This document shows, in pieces, positions 24,681 to 34,287 of a DNA stretch of 64,000 bases (position 1 is its first letter; each line of letters starts with the position of its first letter). A program made the translations under genes and the position numbers. This DNA is from a virus, in the IMG/VR virus record IMGVR_UViG_3300034378_000186, positions 1-64,000 of that record. One strand, written 5' to 3'. A model generated the notes under the pieces. It was not told where the DNA came from. It did no database searches and saw nothing but the letters and a program-made list of their open reading frames with translations.

Positions 24681-24711
24681 AAGGGCGGGCAATAACTGCT
24701 CGCCCTTTTTT
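24681..24711 (+). terminator. Strong rho-independent terminator after the capsid gene
   Basis: AAGGGCGGGC pairs with GCTCGCCCTT (24681-24706) and runs into six Ts. Confidence 0.9.
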
Positions 24712-24758
24712 ATGAATTGAAACATTTAAAATTAAATATTAATTAAAATTCGATAATT

Positions 24759-25274
24759 ATGAAAATTATCTCAACAAAAGAAAACCATAGGGGAAAAGAT
24801 ATTAGAATCCTCAATGAAAAGGTTAAATTTGATACTAAGTTAGAGGCTGATGTTAGTGATAAACTTGGTAAACAAATAATTAAAGAATTACCTGAAGTTT
24901 TCTACGAAAAGGGTAAAGCCCCTTCAAAAGTAGAAGCTAAAAATTCTGAAGAATTGGATAAGGCAAATAAAGAATTGGAAGTGGAAATGAAGAAAAAAGA
25001 TGAAAAGATTGCCGACCTGGAAGCTCAATTGGAAGAAAAAGAAAAAGGGAATGCCAATACAGAAATTGCTCCTGAAGATATGAATATCATTTATGATGTT
25101 TGTATGACAGAAGAGCAAAAACTGAAGGAAACCTGTGAAAGTTTAAAATTCCCTAATAAAGAATGGAAAAAACTTGACCACAAAAGATTAGCTTTCTATG
25201 TGATCAATAAAACCATGAATAAAGAAGAAAATCCAGGGGAAGAAGAAACAACAGAAGAACAACCTAAAGAATAA
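24759..25274 (+). CDS. Hypothetical structural-region protein
   Basis: 171 aa: a small N-terminal domain (MKIISTKENHRGKDIRILNEK), a coiled coil (about 65-105) and an acidic tail of E, T and P. Between capsid and neck genes; possibly a head-decoration or connector protein. Not recognised. Confidence 0.5.
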   Translation: MKIISTKENHRGKDIRILNEKVKFDTKLEADVSDKLGKQIIKELPEVFYEKGKAPSKVEAKNSEELDKANKELEVEMKKKDEKIADLEAQLEEKEKGNANTEIAPEDMNIIYDVCMTEEQKLKETCESLKFPNKEWKKLDHKRLAFYVINKTMNKEENPGEEETTEEQPKE

Positions 25275-25278
25275 GTGA

Positions 25279-26073
25279 ATGCCTTCGTTAACTCTGACAG
25301 CAGTATATGAGAAAAATAAGGGACTTATTTTCTCTCCTGAAGAATTGTTTAATATCTATTTTTATGGTATAAACATTCAAAGTAAAGATTGTACTGAATT
25401 GTCAGATGAAACGATTAAGTTTTACTTAAGGACTGCTCAAGGGGAAATTGAAAAATCTCTTGGAATAAGGCTGTTTACAGAACTGATTTCAGAAAATTAT
25501 GATTATTTTCGTGATGATTACGAAAACAATTTCCCTTTTATAAGAACCTCCCTTCCTGTTAGAGATACAAAAACTCTAATAGGAAGGTTAAATGGGGTTG
25601 AACAGATCAGGTACCCAGAACAATGGTTAGCTGAGAAATTTTATAGATCAGGATTACCCTATAGACAATTTGGGGTAGTTCCAAATGGATCTGTTATTAA
25701 TGCAGATGCAGATGTTATTTTAACAGGAGTCAGTAGTTATTATGGATTAAGATCTTATCCTCAGATACCTAATTATTGGTTTGTTCAGTTTATTACTGGA
25801 TTTGAACCAGGAAAAGTACCTGAGGAGTTAATGAATATTATAGGAATGTGGGCAGCAATACCAATACTTGCAATTGCAGGTGATTTAATATTAGGAGCTG
25901 GTATTGCAAGTCAAAGTTTAAGTATAGATGGGTTGAGTCAATCAATTAGTTCAACTTCATCTGCTACTAATGCTGGATATGGGGCAAGAATAGTGGAATA
26001 TAGGAAAACCGTAAAAGAATCCCTTTCCAGATGGAAAAGGGCCTACTCAGGAGTTAGATTTGCGTCACTTTAA
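25279..26073 (+). CDS. Putative head-tail connector (neck) protein
   Basis: 264 aa. The N-terminal helical part (IQSKDCTELSDETIKFYLRTAQGEIEKSLGIRL) resembles gp6-type head-completion adaptors; the C-terminal GYGARIVEYRKTVKESLSRWKRAY is a further helix. Placement directly after capsid genes supports a connector docking under the portal. Moderate confidence from order and fold impression. Confidence 0.55.
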   Translation: MPSLTLTAVYEKNKGLIFSPEELFNIYFYGINIQSKDCTELSDETIKFYLRTAQGEIEKSLGIRLFTELISENYDYFRDDYENNFPFIRTSLPVRDTKTLIGRLNGVEQIRYPEQWLAEKFYRSGLPYRQFGVVPNGSVINADADVILTGVSSYYGLRSYPQIPNYWFVQFITGFEPGKVPEELMNIIGMWAAIPILAIAGDLILGAGIASQSLSIDGLSQSISSTSSATNAGYGARIVEYRKTVKESLSRWKRAYSGVRFASL

Positions 26074-26084
26074 AATTATATATT

Positions 26085-26531
26085 ATGAAAACTTTAGAAA
26101 TTTTTTTATTTAGTATCTTACAGGTAGATACTACAACTGCTTTGAAAGATATGTCTTTCAAAGAATTGTTTTTTGGAGATCAATTAAGTGGAACACTTAT
26201 TCTTTTTTCATATTTCTTGTTTTTCCTTGGGATTGTGTTAACAATGTTTTTGGATGTTAGATTGGCAGCAATCAATACTAAAAGGAAAAAGGGGGTTTGG
26301 AAATTTACCTGGAAATATTGGTGGAAGGATAATAGCACCCGGTTTATTTTTAATATATTGGTAGGGGTGATTGGTTTATATGTTCTTCTTAGATTTCCAA
26401 ATCAGTTTATGGAAAAGAGTTTTGAAATTTGGATGCCTTTAGTAGCAGGAGCAGGTTTAGATCTATTTATTATAGTTCTAAGAAGGTTCACCAATATAAA
26501 TATTTTCAATAATAAGCAAGTTTCAAAATAA
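26085..26531 (+). CDS. Multi-pass membrane protein, holin-like
   Basis: 148 aa with three predicted membrane helices (LILFSYFLFFLGIVLTMFL, FIFNILVGVIGLYVLL, and MPLVAGAGLDLFIIVL) separated by basic loops. Such a protein in a phage could be a holin or membrane-anchored assembly factor. It overlaps the next gene by 1 nt. A second holin candidate is at 36464. Confidence 0.5.
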   Translation: MKTLEIFLFSILQVDTTTALKDMSFKELFFGDQLSGTLILFSYFLFFLGIVLTMFLDVRLAAINTKRKKGVWKFTWKYWWKDNSTRFIFNILVGVIGLYVLLRFPNQFMEKSFEIWMPLVAGAGLDLFIIVLRRFTNINIFNNKQVSK

Positions 26532-27370
26532 TGTCAAAGGCTATTACAAAATCAGCTCCACCCAACTTAGTTGGGCAACCAAGTGTTAAGTTTGATCTTG
26601 ATACTTTTGAAGCTGCTTTGTGGAATAAAGGATATGATATTATTCTTGAAAAGGCTGTTAGATGTCCTTGTCAGGATAGGGATGCTGCGGCTAAATTAAC
26701 TTGTCATAATTGCCTGGGAACTGGATGGGTGTTTTTAAATGCTCTTCAAACTAAGGCAATTATAACAGGTATAAATAAAACAACTGCTTATAAAAATTGG
26801 TCACAGGAACTTTTAGGAACTGTTGCTGTTACAACAAGGGCTGTTGAAAAATTGGGTTTTATGGATAGGATCACTTTAATTAATGATACTAATACCTATA
26901 ATACTTCTATTTATTCTGAAATATTAAGGGTGAGAGATGTTGCAGGAACTCCTTTTGTATTTCTGAGTTATAAACCTTATGAACTGGAAAAAATGAAGGT
27001 TTATGCTTTCCAAGGGGATGAATTACCTCTTATAAAACTTCCTGTTTCAGGATATTCGATAAGTTCAAATAATCCTTATGTATTGGAATTTTCTTATGAT
27101 TTTTCAACTATAGGATCTTTTAATGGGATAATTAGTGTTACTTATGAGCATGAAATTCAATATCATATTTTGGATTTGCCTCATGATGTTAGAAATTCAA
27201 CAACAGTTAATGCTTGTGGGCAGGAAAGGCAAATTGAATACCCTATTAATGCGATAGCCAGGAAAGCCCATAATGTATTTGAAAAAGCTGATAGGGATGG
27301 AACAGGATTAATTAATAATTCAGATCCAAACTTTGAAGGACCTGAAATTGATGATAATTGTAAAACATAA
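26531..27370 (+). CDS. Neck or tail-completion protein with four-Cys zinc site
   Basis: 279 aa. Near residue 45 it has CPCQDRDAAAKLTCHNCLGTGW, a CxC...CxxC metal site that ends like the DnaJ Cys repeat. It is seen in virion neck proteins of some phages. The remainder is beta-rich. Position between connector and fibre genes fits a neck role. Exact function unknown. Confidence 0.5.
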   Translation: MSKAITKSAPPNLVGQPSVKFDLDTFEAALWNKGYDIILEKAVRCPCQDRDAAAKLTCHNCLGTGWVFLNALQTKAIITGINKTTAYKNWSQELLGTVAVTTRAVEKLGFMDRITLINDTNTYNTSIYSEILRVRDVAGTPFVFLSYKPYELEKMKVYAFQGDELPLIKLPVSGYSISSNNPYVLEFSYDFSTIGSFNGIISVTYEHEIQYHILDLPHDVRNSTTVNACGQERQIEYPINAIARKAHNVFEKADRDGTGLINNSDPNFEGPEIDDNCKT

Positions 27371-27375
27371 AAAAA

Positions 27376-30300
27376 ATGAAAAGAATATTATTTGGTATAT
27401 TGTTGATTCTATTAGGGGTGTTAGTTAATGCCCAAGATCAACCAGTTTTGGCTTTACCAAACAGAGGTGCCCCTTCTAATTCTGATGTGTATTATTTAAG
27501 TAGTGCAGCAGGGACAGATTATAAGATTCAACATTCTGATATCTGGAATGATATTTATCAAAATTATGTTTTGAGATTAACAGATACAGGGGTAATTGAT
27601 ACTTCCTATTATATAATGATAAACAACGGAACTAAAACTTATAAGGTGAAATATAAGGTATTGGTTTCAGATCTTGATACAGTATTGTATGCTTATTTTG
27701 CTGGATATGCTTATTTTGCTGGATATGCTTATAATGTAGATACTGCTCAGGATAATATGTTTGTAAAAGATACAATGTTTATAAATTATGGTAGGTTACT
27801 TGATATTAAAGATTCAATAGATGTTGGATATTATATTGAAAGTGATTTTGTATTAAGTGATAACTTTTTCACAAATGGGGATTTTAAATTTAATGATTCT
27901 TCTTGGTGGAATGGAACAGGGAATCAGGTGTTTAAGATATATGATGAAAGGGCAAATTATTTTCAGGATGGTTCTCAAGGTTTTCAAACAAATCAATTTT
28001 CATTAGTAGATATTGATATAACAAAAGAACATTATTTTAGTTTTGAAATGGGTGGGGTTTCAAATGATCCTTTGACTTTACAATTTTTGGATAAAGATAA
28101 CAATGTTTTATTTACTAAAGTTATTCCTACTGCTTATACAGGGATTTTTGATACAATTTTGACTGTGACTGCAGATATTGAAGTAATGAATATTCAAGGG
28201 TTTTCAAGTCCTGGAGCAAGTTTTTGGTTTGATAATTTTTATTTAAGTGAAAGAAGTTATAAACCAATTCTGAAATATGATACAACGGTAGTTTTTGAAA
28301 ATATTCAATTTCAAAATTTACGATTGGATGAATTATTATCAAGTAGGGTTGGATATTTAGGTGATGCAATAGTAAGGGATACGATATTTTCAAAATTAGA
28401 TATTGGAGGATTTAAACCTATTATTCCTTTAAATGAATCAAATTTTGATTCAGTGGGATTGTGGGATGTGGCAGGAGGTATTATAAGTGGGGGTAAATTT
28501 CAGAATGTTGCAAATCCTCTTACTATTTATGCAAATTATCCTGTTGATTTACAAGCAGGAGATTCAGTATATGTTGAAATTTATTTTGATGTAAAAGATG
28601 GATTTGGAGGGGGAAGTATACAAGTAAGTTTTAATACAGATTCTTTAGATACTATTTTTATTCCAGATAATTGGCATACAAATTATAAATGGGTTACAAG
28701 ATTTCATACTTTAAATTCTCCTTCTACTCAATTTTCTTTTTCAGGAGTAAGGGAAGAATCATCTATTATGAATTTAGGTATTGATAGAATTATAGTTGGT
28801 AAATATGAACAGGGTGCTGTTAGAGATTTGGCTTTTGATAAACCAATTGGATTAAAAAATGTTATTGTTCATAGTGATCAAATTTCAAGTATTGAGGCGG
28901 AAAAGGTTGATGGTAAAGTAGATAGTTCTTATTATTCAGATATTGCAGGAGAATTATTAAATGGCCTTAAAGATGATACAGTTTTTACAAATTATATTTT
29001 CCCTTATCAATCTGGAACTTCTTTAGAAATTGGTCATGATACTACTGAAACTGAAGTTTTATTTTCTGATAAATTATTGTTAAAAGGAGATAGAACTTTA
29101 GGAGATACAACAATTCAATTTAAAGTTACTGAAATTGAAACTGATTATACTGGACTAGAGATGTATGGTTGGATCTATGAGAATTGGTCAGGGAATGATG
29201 ATCTTCATAAGTTTTTTGAGTGGGATGGTTATTATCATACTCTGATGATTGGTCACGAGGGGAATGATAGACAGTACTTAGATGTATCGGAGTTTGACTT
29301 ATTGATGGGTGGACAAGATAACTCAATAGATCTTGGTGGATATAGTATGAGCTTAGGTGGTAAATCTAATAATATAACTACTGGATATTATAGAATCTCT
29401 ATAGGTGGTAATAGTAATTCACTTTCAGGATCAACTACTTTTGATGCAGGGGCGATTATAATCGGAGGTTATGATAATGACTTGAATGGGAATTCTGAAT
29501 CTCCAATAATCATAGGTGGTAATACCAATACTTTAGGGAATGGTAATGATTACTCCATGATTTTGAATGGAAAAGATAATACAATCTCTGGAGATTTTAA
29601 TACTTATAATACTATCATATCAGGAGAAGGTAATATACTTAGTGGAACTTATAACATAGTAGGAGGTTATTATAATTCAATATCTGGTAATTATAATATT
29701 TCTACGGGTGGTGGTAATTCACTTGGTAGTAATTGCGACAATTCAATAGCAGTAGGGGAATATGTCAATATTGATAATTCGTATATTGGTAGTGCAGGAT
29801 TTGGAGAAGAGATATTTATAGACGGAGAAGGTAACCTTGTTTCAGGTTACTATAATAGTATTACCGCTGATTATTCAGCCATAGCAGGTGGTAGTGAATC
29901 GAGTATTAGTAGTTTTGGGTCTAATTGTTTTATTGGTGGAGGTTATGATGCCAGTATTCAAGGAGGGTCTAATTGTTTTATTGGTGGAGGTTATGATGCC
30001 AGTATTCAAGGAGGTTCTGGTAATTTTATAATAGGAGGAGAGGAGTTGCAAGTTCAAAATTCTAATAGTAACTATTCAGGAGTGATAGGAGGTTATCAAA
30101 ATGTTTTGGATGATTGTGAGAATTCAATAATACTTGGAGGACAGGGGAATAATATAGGTAATGGTACTTATGAAGCTTTTTTGGGAGGTGGTTATAATAA
30201 TGATATTGGGGGTAGTTCAGGATCTAATAGATCTGTAATACTTGGGGGAGATGAAAATCAATTAAATGGCGGGGGAAAATCTGCTATGATTGCTACCGAA

Positions 30301-31170
30301 TCAAGTATTTTCTCTAAAGGTAATTATTCTTTAATGGGGGCTACTTCTAATTCTGAAATGAGTTTTAATAATGGCGGCGGCGGTTGTATTATATTAGGAG
30401 GAGATTATAATTATATGGGGGCGTCAGGAACTTATGATATTTCAGGAGGGGTAATGTTAGGAGGAGATTCTAATTATTATGAGAACGGAAATTATGGGGC
30501 AATAATTGGAGGATTAAATCATGTTATTGATTCAGGGCAAAGTATAATTTTATTAGGGGGTACAGATTTAATAGGTCATTCTAATAATACAACAATTACT
30601 GGAAAATATAATAATCAAGGCCAATATTTAAGTGATAGTGTTTTGTTTGTGGTTGGTAATGGAACAGCTTTTGATATGAGATCAGATGTTTTTTGGGTAA
30701 ATGAAAATGGTCATGGTTATATTAATGGTAAATTGAATTTTGGAGCTAAAGATTCTGCTAATATATATTTTCGTGAGGTGGGAGATGGAACAGATACTTT
30801 ATATGTAAATTGTTATTCAGGGGTTGTAAAAATTGGGAATAATTCTTTGATTGTTGATCAATCAGGGAATGTTAATATATCTGGTAATTTAACTGTAAAT
30901 GGTACTACAATAGGTGTTGATACAAGTTCTTTTTCAGAAACGTTACCACAAATTAACGGATTAAGGTATAAACAGAAATCTTCAGGTATTACTACAACTT
31001 TATGGGCAAGTCCTCTTGAGGGTGATTTGATAGTAATTTTTAACAGGGGTGGAGGAAGTAATACTATTAACGGTAATGGAAATAATATAGAAGGCAGTGC
31101 TACTACCTCTTTAAATAATGGGGAAACTCTTCATTTAAGATTTATTGATGGTGAATGGTTAATCGAATAA
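27376..31170 (+). CDS. Giant exported fibre/adhesin with YadA-like GG-repeat stalk
   Basis: 1264 aa. An N-terminal signal peptide (RILFGILLILLGVLVNAQ) is followed by carbohydrate-binding-like beta domains (about 165-295, 350-490). A long Asn/Gly repeat region comes next (about 640-1080) with IIGG-x-N-x-L/I-x-G units, resembling the beta-roll head of trimeric adhesins. The C-terminal 85-residue module (GITTTLWASP-EGD...GGGSNTI-GNGNNIEGSATT) is shared with the protein at 32000. Probably a host-receptor fibre. A Sec signal on a fibre is unusual. Confidence 0.65.
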   Translation: MKRILFGILLILLGVLVNAQDQPVLALPNRGAPSNSDVYYLSSAAGTDYKIQHSDIWNDIYQNYVLRLTDTGVIDTSYYIMINNGTKTYKVKYKVLVSDLDTVLYAYFAGYAYFAGYAYNVDTAQDNMFVKDTMFINYGRLLDIKDSIDVGYYIESDFVLSDNFFTNGDFKFNDSSWWNGTGNQVFKIYDERANYFQDGSQGFQTNQFSLVDIDITKEHYFSFEMGGVSNDPLTLQFLDKDNNVLFTKVIPTAYTGIFDTILTVTADIEVMNIQGFSSPGASFWFDNFYLSERSYKPILKYDTTVVFENIQFQNLRLDELLSSRVGYLGDAIVRDTIFSKLDIGGFKPIIPLNESNFDSVGLWDVAGGIISGGKFQNVANPLTIYANYPVDLQAGDSVYVEIYFDVKDGFGGGSIQVSFNTDSLDTIFIPDNWHTNYKWVTRFHTLNSPSTQFSFSGVREESSIMNLGIDRIIVGKYEQGAVRDLAFDKPIGLKNVIVHSDQISSIEAEKVDGKVDSSYYSDIAGELLNGLKDDTVFTNYIFPYQSGTSLEIGHDTTETEVLFSDKLLLKGDRTLGDTTIQFKVTEIETDYTGLEMYGWIYENWSGNDDLHKFFEWDGYYHTLMIGHEGNDRQYLDVSEFDLLMGGQDNSIDLGGYSMSLGGKSNNITTGYYRISIGGNSNSLSGSTTFDAGAIIIGGYDNDLNGNSESPIIIGGNTNTLGNGNDYSMILNGKDNTISGDFNTYNTIISGEGNILSGTYNIVGGYYNSISGNYNISTGGGNSLGSNCDNSIAVGEYVNIDNSYIGSAGFGEEIFIDGEGNLVSGYYNSITADYSAIAGGSESSISSFGSNCFIGGGYDASIQGGSNCFIGGGYDASIQGGSGNFIIGGEELQVQNSNSNYSGVIGGYQNVLDDCENSIILGGQGNNIGNGTYEAFLGGGYNNDIGGSSGSNRSVILGGDENQLNGGGKSAMIATESSIFSKGNYSLMGATSNSEMSFNNGGGGCIILGGDYNYMGASGTYDISGGVMLGGDSNYYENGNYGAIIGGLNHVIDSGQSIILLGGTDLIGHSNNTTITGKYNNQGQYLSDSVLFVVGNGTAFDMRSDVFWVNENGHGYINGKLNFGAKDSANIYFREVGDGTDTLYVNCYSGVVKIGNNSLIVDQSGNVNISGNLTVNGTTIGVDTSSFSETLPQINGLRYKQKSSGITTTLWASPLEGDLIVIFNRGGGSNTINGNGNNIEGSATTSLNNGETLHLRFIDGEWLIE
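27691..27726 (+). repeat. 18-bp tandem repeat (AYFAGY)
   Basis: Two full copies of GCTTATTTTGCTGGATAT in frame in the fibre gene, with a third degenerate start. Confidence 0.9.
29920..30015 (+). repeat. 48-bp tandem repeat in the fibre stalk
   Basis: Two nearly identical copies (29920-29967 and 29968-30015), each encoding SNCFIGGGYDASIQGG. A recent duplication of one stalk unit; slippage here would alter fibre length in 16-residue steps. Confidence 0.9.
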
Positions 31171-31180
31171 ATTAGAAATT

Positions 31181-31564
31181 ATGTCTTTAATAAGTAGATC
31201 AATATCAGTTGGAGCAAGAGGTTGTAATTTTAAAACTTTAAAAGAAGTTTGTGATTCCATTACAGATAGTGGACCAACTAAGCCTTGTGAAATTATTGGA
31301 TATACAGAAGTATTTACTGAAGATCCTTTTACTATTCCTGCTCATACTGTTTTGAATTTAAGGAATTTTATTTTAACTCCAAATAACAATTCTGCAGATT
31401 TTATAACTATGAGTGATGCCTCTGTTATAAGATTTGCAAAAAGAATTGATGCTCCTACAACATCTGGAGCTGCTGTTCTTTTGAATGGATTTATAACAGG
31501 AAATGTTGCTATAATTAATCTTAAAGCAAGATATGCAAAATGGTGTGATGGAGGTTATATTTAA
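31181..31564 (+). CDS. Small beta-helix-like fibre-associated protein
   Basis: 127 aa, no signal peptide. Sequence such as ARGCNFKTLKEVCDSITD..IIGYTEVFTEDPFTIP..TVLNLRNFIL resembles a few turns of a pectin-lyase-like beta-helix. Sits between two exported fibre genes; possibly a fibre cap or chaperone. Confidence 0.5.
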   Translation: MSLISRSISVGARGCNFKTLKEVCDSITDSGPTKPCEIIGYTEVFTEDPFTIPAHTVLNLRNFILTPNNNSADFITMSDASVIRFAKRIDAPTTSGAAVLLNGFITGNVAIINLKARYAKWCDGGYI

Positions 31565-31585
31565 TAACTAAAAAATAAAAATATT

Positions 31586-31996
31586 ATGAAAAAATTTGTT
31601 ATATTGTTTATGTTTTCAATTATTTGTATGATTGGAAAAGCTCAAACTCCAATGATAATTGATGTTTCAAATTTATCTGGGGCTGATACAACAAAGAAGA
31701 TTACTTTTTCAACAAGCGGTCCTTTTACTATTCAGGTAGAAAGTCAGGGATTAACAGGAACATTAAATGGGGTTTTTACTATTTATCAAAGAGTGAAAGG
31801 GTCAAGAAGGTGGAATCCTATTAATGTTCCAGGAAATCCTAAAACAATAGATGCTGCTGATGATAGTTGGCAGTTTGAAGATAAAGTTGGAAATTCTACT
31901 TCTGAATATTTAATTAGATATGAAAAGAATGAAACAACTGGAGGGTATTTGATTGTAAATATTCAAGAATTATCAGTACGAACCTCAAATAGATAA
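31586..31996 (+). CDS. Exported beta-sandwich protein
   Basis: 136 aa with signal peptide (KKFVILFMFSIICMIGKAQ|TP). The mature part is beta-rich (GPFTIQVESQGLTGTLNGVFTIYQRV) and resembles small phage fibre-decorating domains. Three nt before the next exported gene. Confidence 0.55.
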   Translation: MKKFVILFMFSIICMIGKAQTPMIIDVSNLSGADTTKKITFSTSGPFTIQVESQGLTGTLNGVFTIYQRVKGSRRWNPINVPGNPKTIDAADDSWQFEDKVGNSTSEYLIRYEKNETTGGYLIVNIQELSVRTSNR

Positions 31997-31999
31997 ATT

Positions 32000-33466
32000 A
32001 TGAAAAGAATATTGTTTTTGTTGATATTATATCTACCATTATTTTTATATGGTCAAGATTATAGCGATAATAAGGTTATTGATATTAATCCTGGAGGTGG
32101 AGGAGGTCCTGACAGCACGTGGGTAACCATAACTACTGACACATTAAAAGTTAATGAACACCTGGAAGTCAGTGGAACTGCCACAATAGCAGAAATGGAA
32201 GTGACCGGCGCATCGTCGGTCGACGCCAACTTCTCGATTACCGGGGAGAACTATATGAGCCTCGACTATTGGTTAGAGAGCGCATTGCCGAGTTCCTCCA
32301 GTGGACCGAAATCCTTTATCGCGTCCAAGACAGACGGGGGTGGCAACCCTTATCTGTGGCACGTACAAGACCTTGGCACGTATAAGATACTGGACGAGTA
32401 CTACTTAGAGGTGGAAGGTGCCGGTCTGGTGAAGTACTTCACACCAACAGGCACGAACGACCTGGCGGAGTTCGAGCTGTACTGCACGTACCAGATGGCC
32501 AAGGGACAGCCTGCGTACATATACGACCCTAGCGACAACGGACTGGACATACAGTACCCGTCGGCGACTGGCAAAAGTTACAACAGACTGCCGTGGATCG
32601 GCGTGTCAACGGACGGGGACGACGCTCCACGAATTAGGATAGATAGCGGAACGCTGTTCAGCCAGATGGGAATAAAGAACTTCAGCATAGACGTGTTCGG
32701 TGACATAACGATACACTCGTACGGCGCGGAGATGGACTTCGCCAACGTCTACATCAAGAAGAACGCCAAGATAACGATAAGTGGCTCGGGCAAGTTCAAG
32801 TTCTACCGGCTCAAGACCTATTCCTCGACCGGGATAAGCAGGATGAACATAAAAAACATGGCTAACATGTACATAACTTACTTCTTGACCGTCGGCCCCA
32901 GCGGCATAGACTTGCAGATAGAGGACGGCGGGGTGCTCGACATAGGCAAGGGCGACGACAAAGTGGAGATTCACGTGGGATACAACTTAGGAACGCCACA
33001 GAACGACGCGAGGCTCAGCGTCGCGGATTACAACAACATAGACTCGGTGGTCGTCCACGGGGACAGGTGCATAGTGGAATTAACGAACTGCGACGCACTG
33101 GACATCAGACCCACAGCGGACGCAACGACTGTGATAGGAAACGGCAACGTCGTGAACGACGGAGGAACTAACAGCGTAATCCTGGAGGACATCGCTGATG
33201 GCAAGATGCCGGCCGACACGTCTTCGCTGGGCGAGACCATACCCCGCATGAACGAGCTGGTGTACAAGCAGAAGGGCAACGGTATAACCACCACGCTCTG
33301 GGCGAGTCCCGAGGAGGGTGACAACCTTGTGATAATAAACAGGGGCGGTGGCAGCAACACGATTTCGGGAAACGGGAACAACATCGAGGGGTCGGCGACC
33401 ACGACGATTAACGACGACGAGAGCTTCAGCCTCGTGTACATTAACGGCGAGTGGCTGATATATTAA
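32000..33466 (+). CDS. Exported fibre protein, mosaic gene with GC-rich foreign body
   Basis: 488 aa. The signal peptide and first residues (to about nt 32130) are AT-rich like the phage. From there to 33460 the DNA is strongly GC-richer, with Ile mostly ATA and frequent AGG Arg. The middle is a right-handed beta-helix-like region (IKNFSIDVFGDITIHSYGAEMDFANVYIKKN...). The C-terminal module (GITTTLWASPEEGDNLVI...GNGNNIEGSATT...EWLI) matches the end of the 1264-aa fibre, although encoded with GC-rich codons. Receptor-binding role likely. Confidence 0.65.
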   Translation: MKRILFLLILYLPLFLYGQDYSDNKVIDINPGGGGGPDSTWVTITTDTLKVNEHLEVSGTATIAEMEVTGASSVDANFSITGENYMSLDYWLESALPSSSSGPKSFIASKTDGGGNPYLWHVQDLGTYKILDEYYLEVEGAGLVKYFTPTGTNDLAEFELYCTYQMAKGQPAYIYDPSDNGLDIQYPSATGKSYNRLPWIGVSTDGDDAPRIRIDSGTLFSQMGIKNFSIDVFGDITIHSYGAEMDFANVYIKKNAKITISGSGKFKFYRLKTYSSTGISRMNIKNMANMYITYFLTVGPSGIDLQIEDGGVLDIGKGDDKVEIHVGYNLGTPQNDARLSVADYNNIDSVVVHGDRCIVELTNCDALDIRPTADATTVIGNGNVVNDGGTNSVILEDIADGKMPADTSSLGETIPRMNELVYKQKGNGITTTLWASPEEGDNLVIINRGGGSNTISGNGNNIEGSATTTINDDESFSLVYINGEWLIY

Positions 33467-33514
33467 AAAACTTTATTAAAAATTAAATAATTACTAATTT
33501 AAACATAACAGAAA

Positions 33515-34081
33515 ATGAAATCAATTAAATTATTTATTATCGCATTAATTAGTTTGGTAACTTTTACAGTCGAAGCCCAAATGAGCGATAGTGCAATGGC
33601 TGTTTATGATTCTGCAGTTTGTCAGGATGCAATTAGTGATATTGGTAATCCTACATGTGCTAAATATGTAGATTATTTATATTATAATTGGAAAGGAGAT
33701 GTAAATGATTTTGATTCTCTTGAACAAATTAATTTTTGTACAGTAACAGGTACTTTAGTAACTGTTTATGGTGCTGATACTGTTGCATTAATTATTACAT
33801 GTCAAATAACTCAGGGTACTCCTGCAAGATTATTTAATATGAGTTTTAGTAAAAATAAAAGGAATGTTATGAATTTTGCAGAATTATTTACTTATTTTAT
33901 TGATTATTCACAAACAGGTTTAGATAAGGATTCTTTAATAGGAGAAAATGTTTATGGGTATGAGGTAGAGAATGGTAGAAAAAGAACAGGTACATTAGTA
34001 TATATAAATACTGAGGAAAAATATGGAGTAATTGAAAGAGGGAATAGAACCTACAAATGCAATTTATTTACTATCCACTAA
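33515..34081 (+). CDS. Exported hypothetical protein
   Basis: 188 aa with signal peptide (IKLFIIALISLVTFTVEAQ|MS). The mature part has four or five Cys and mixed strands (LVTVYGADTVALIITCQI). Stop overlaps the start of the following lipoprotein gene by 1 nt. Function unknown; part of the exported cluster. Confidence 0.6.
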   Translation: MKSIKLFIIALISLVTFTVEAQMSDSAMAVYDSAVCQDAISDIGNPTCAKYVDYLYYNWKGDVNDFDSLEQINFCTVTGTLVTVYGADTVALIITCQITQGTPARLFNMSFSKNKRNVMNFAELFTYFIDYSQTGLDKDSLIGENVYGYEVENGRKRTGTLVYINTEEKYGVIERGNRTYKCNLFTIH

Positions 34082-34287
34082 TGAGGTGGATAGTAATAAT
34101 ATTGGTTCTTTGTTTCTGTTCTTGTGTTAATCAATATCATGTTTTTCATGTGAATAGAAAATTCAGTGGTGAGGTTGAATATATTTTTATGAAAGGTAGG
34201 AAATCGATCACTGTAAAAACTGATACAATGCCTTATAAGAAAAATGAATTGATAACTTTAAGGCAAATCAAAAAGTTGGAAAAATGA
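34081..34287 (+). CDS. Small lipoprotein
   Basis: 68 aa from ATG 34081 (MRWIVIILVLCFCSC); an upstream ATG at 34057 overlaps the previous gene. Lipobox-like CFCSC implies lipidation and envelope location. Short basic tail. It could be an o-spanin, since a tiny membrane protein gene overlaps it and the lysis genes are 2 kb downstream. Confidence 0.55.
   Translation: MRWIVIILVLCFCSCVNQYHVFHVNRKFSGEVEYIFMKGRKSITVKTDTMPYKKNELITLRQIKKLEK

Noticed and set aside
29300-30600. Possible CRISPR-like repeats
   Set aside because: The repeats are in frame, encode GG-rich stalk units of varying length and have no spacer structure.
32606-33441. Two - strand frames (122 and 137 codons) in the GC-rich island
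   Set aside because: High GC reduces stop codons; the + strand fibre protein explains the region and the antisense products have no domain character.
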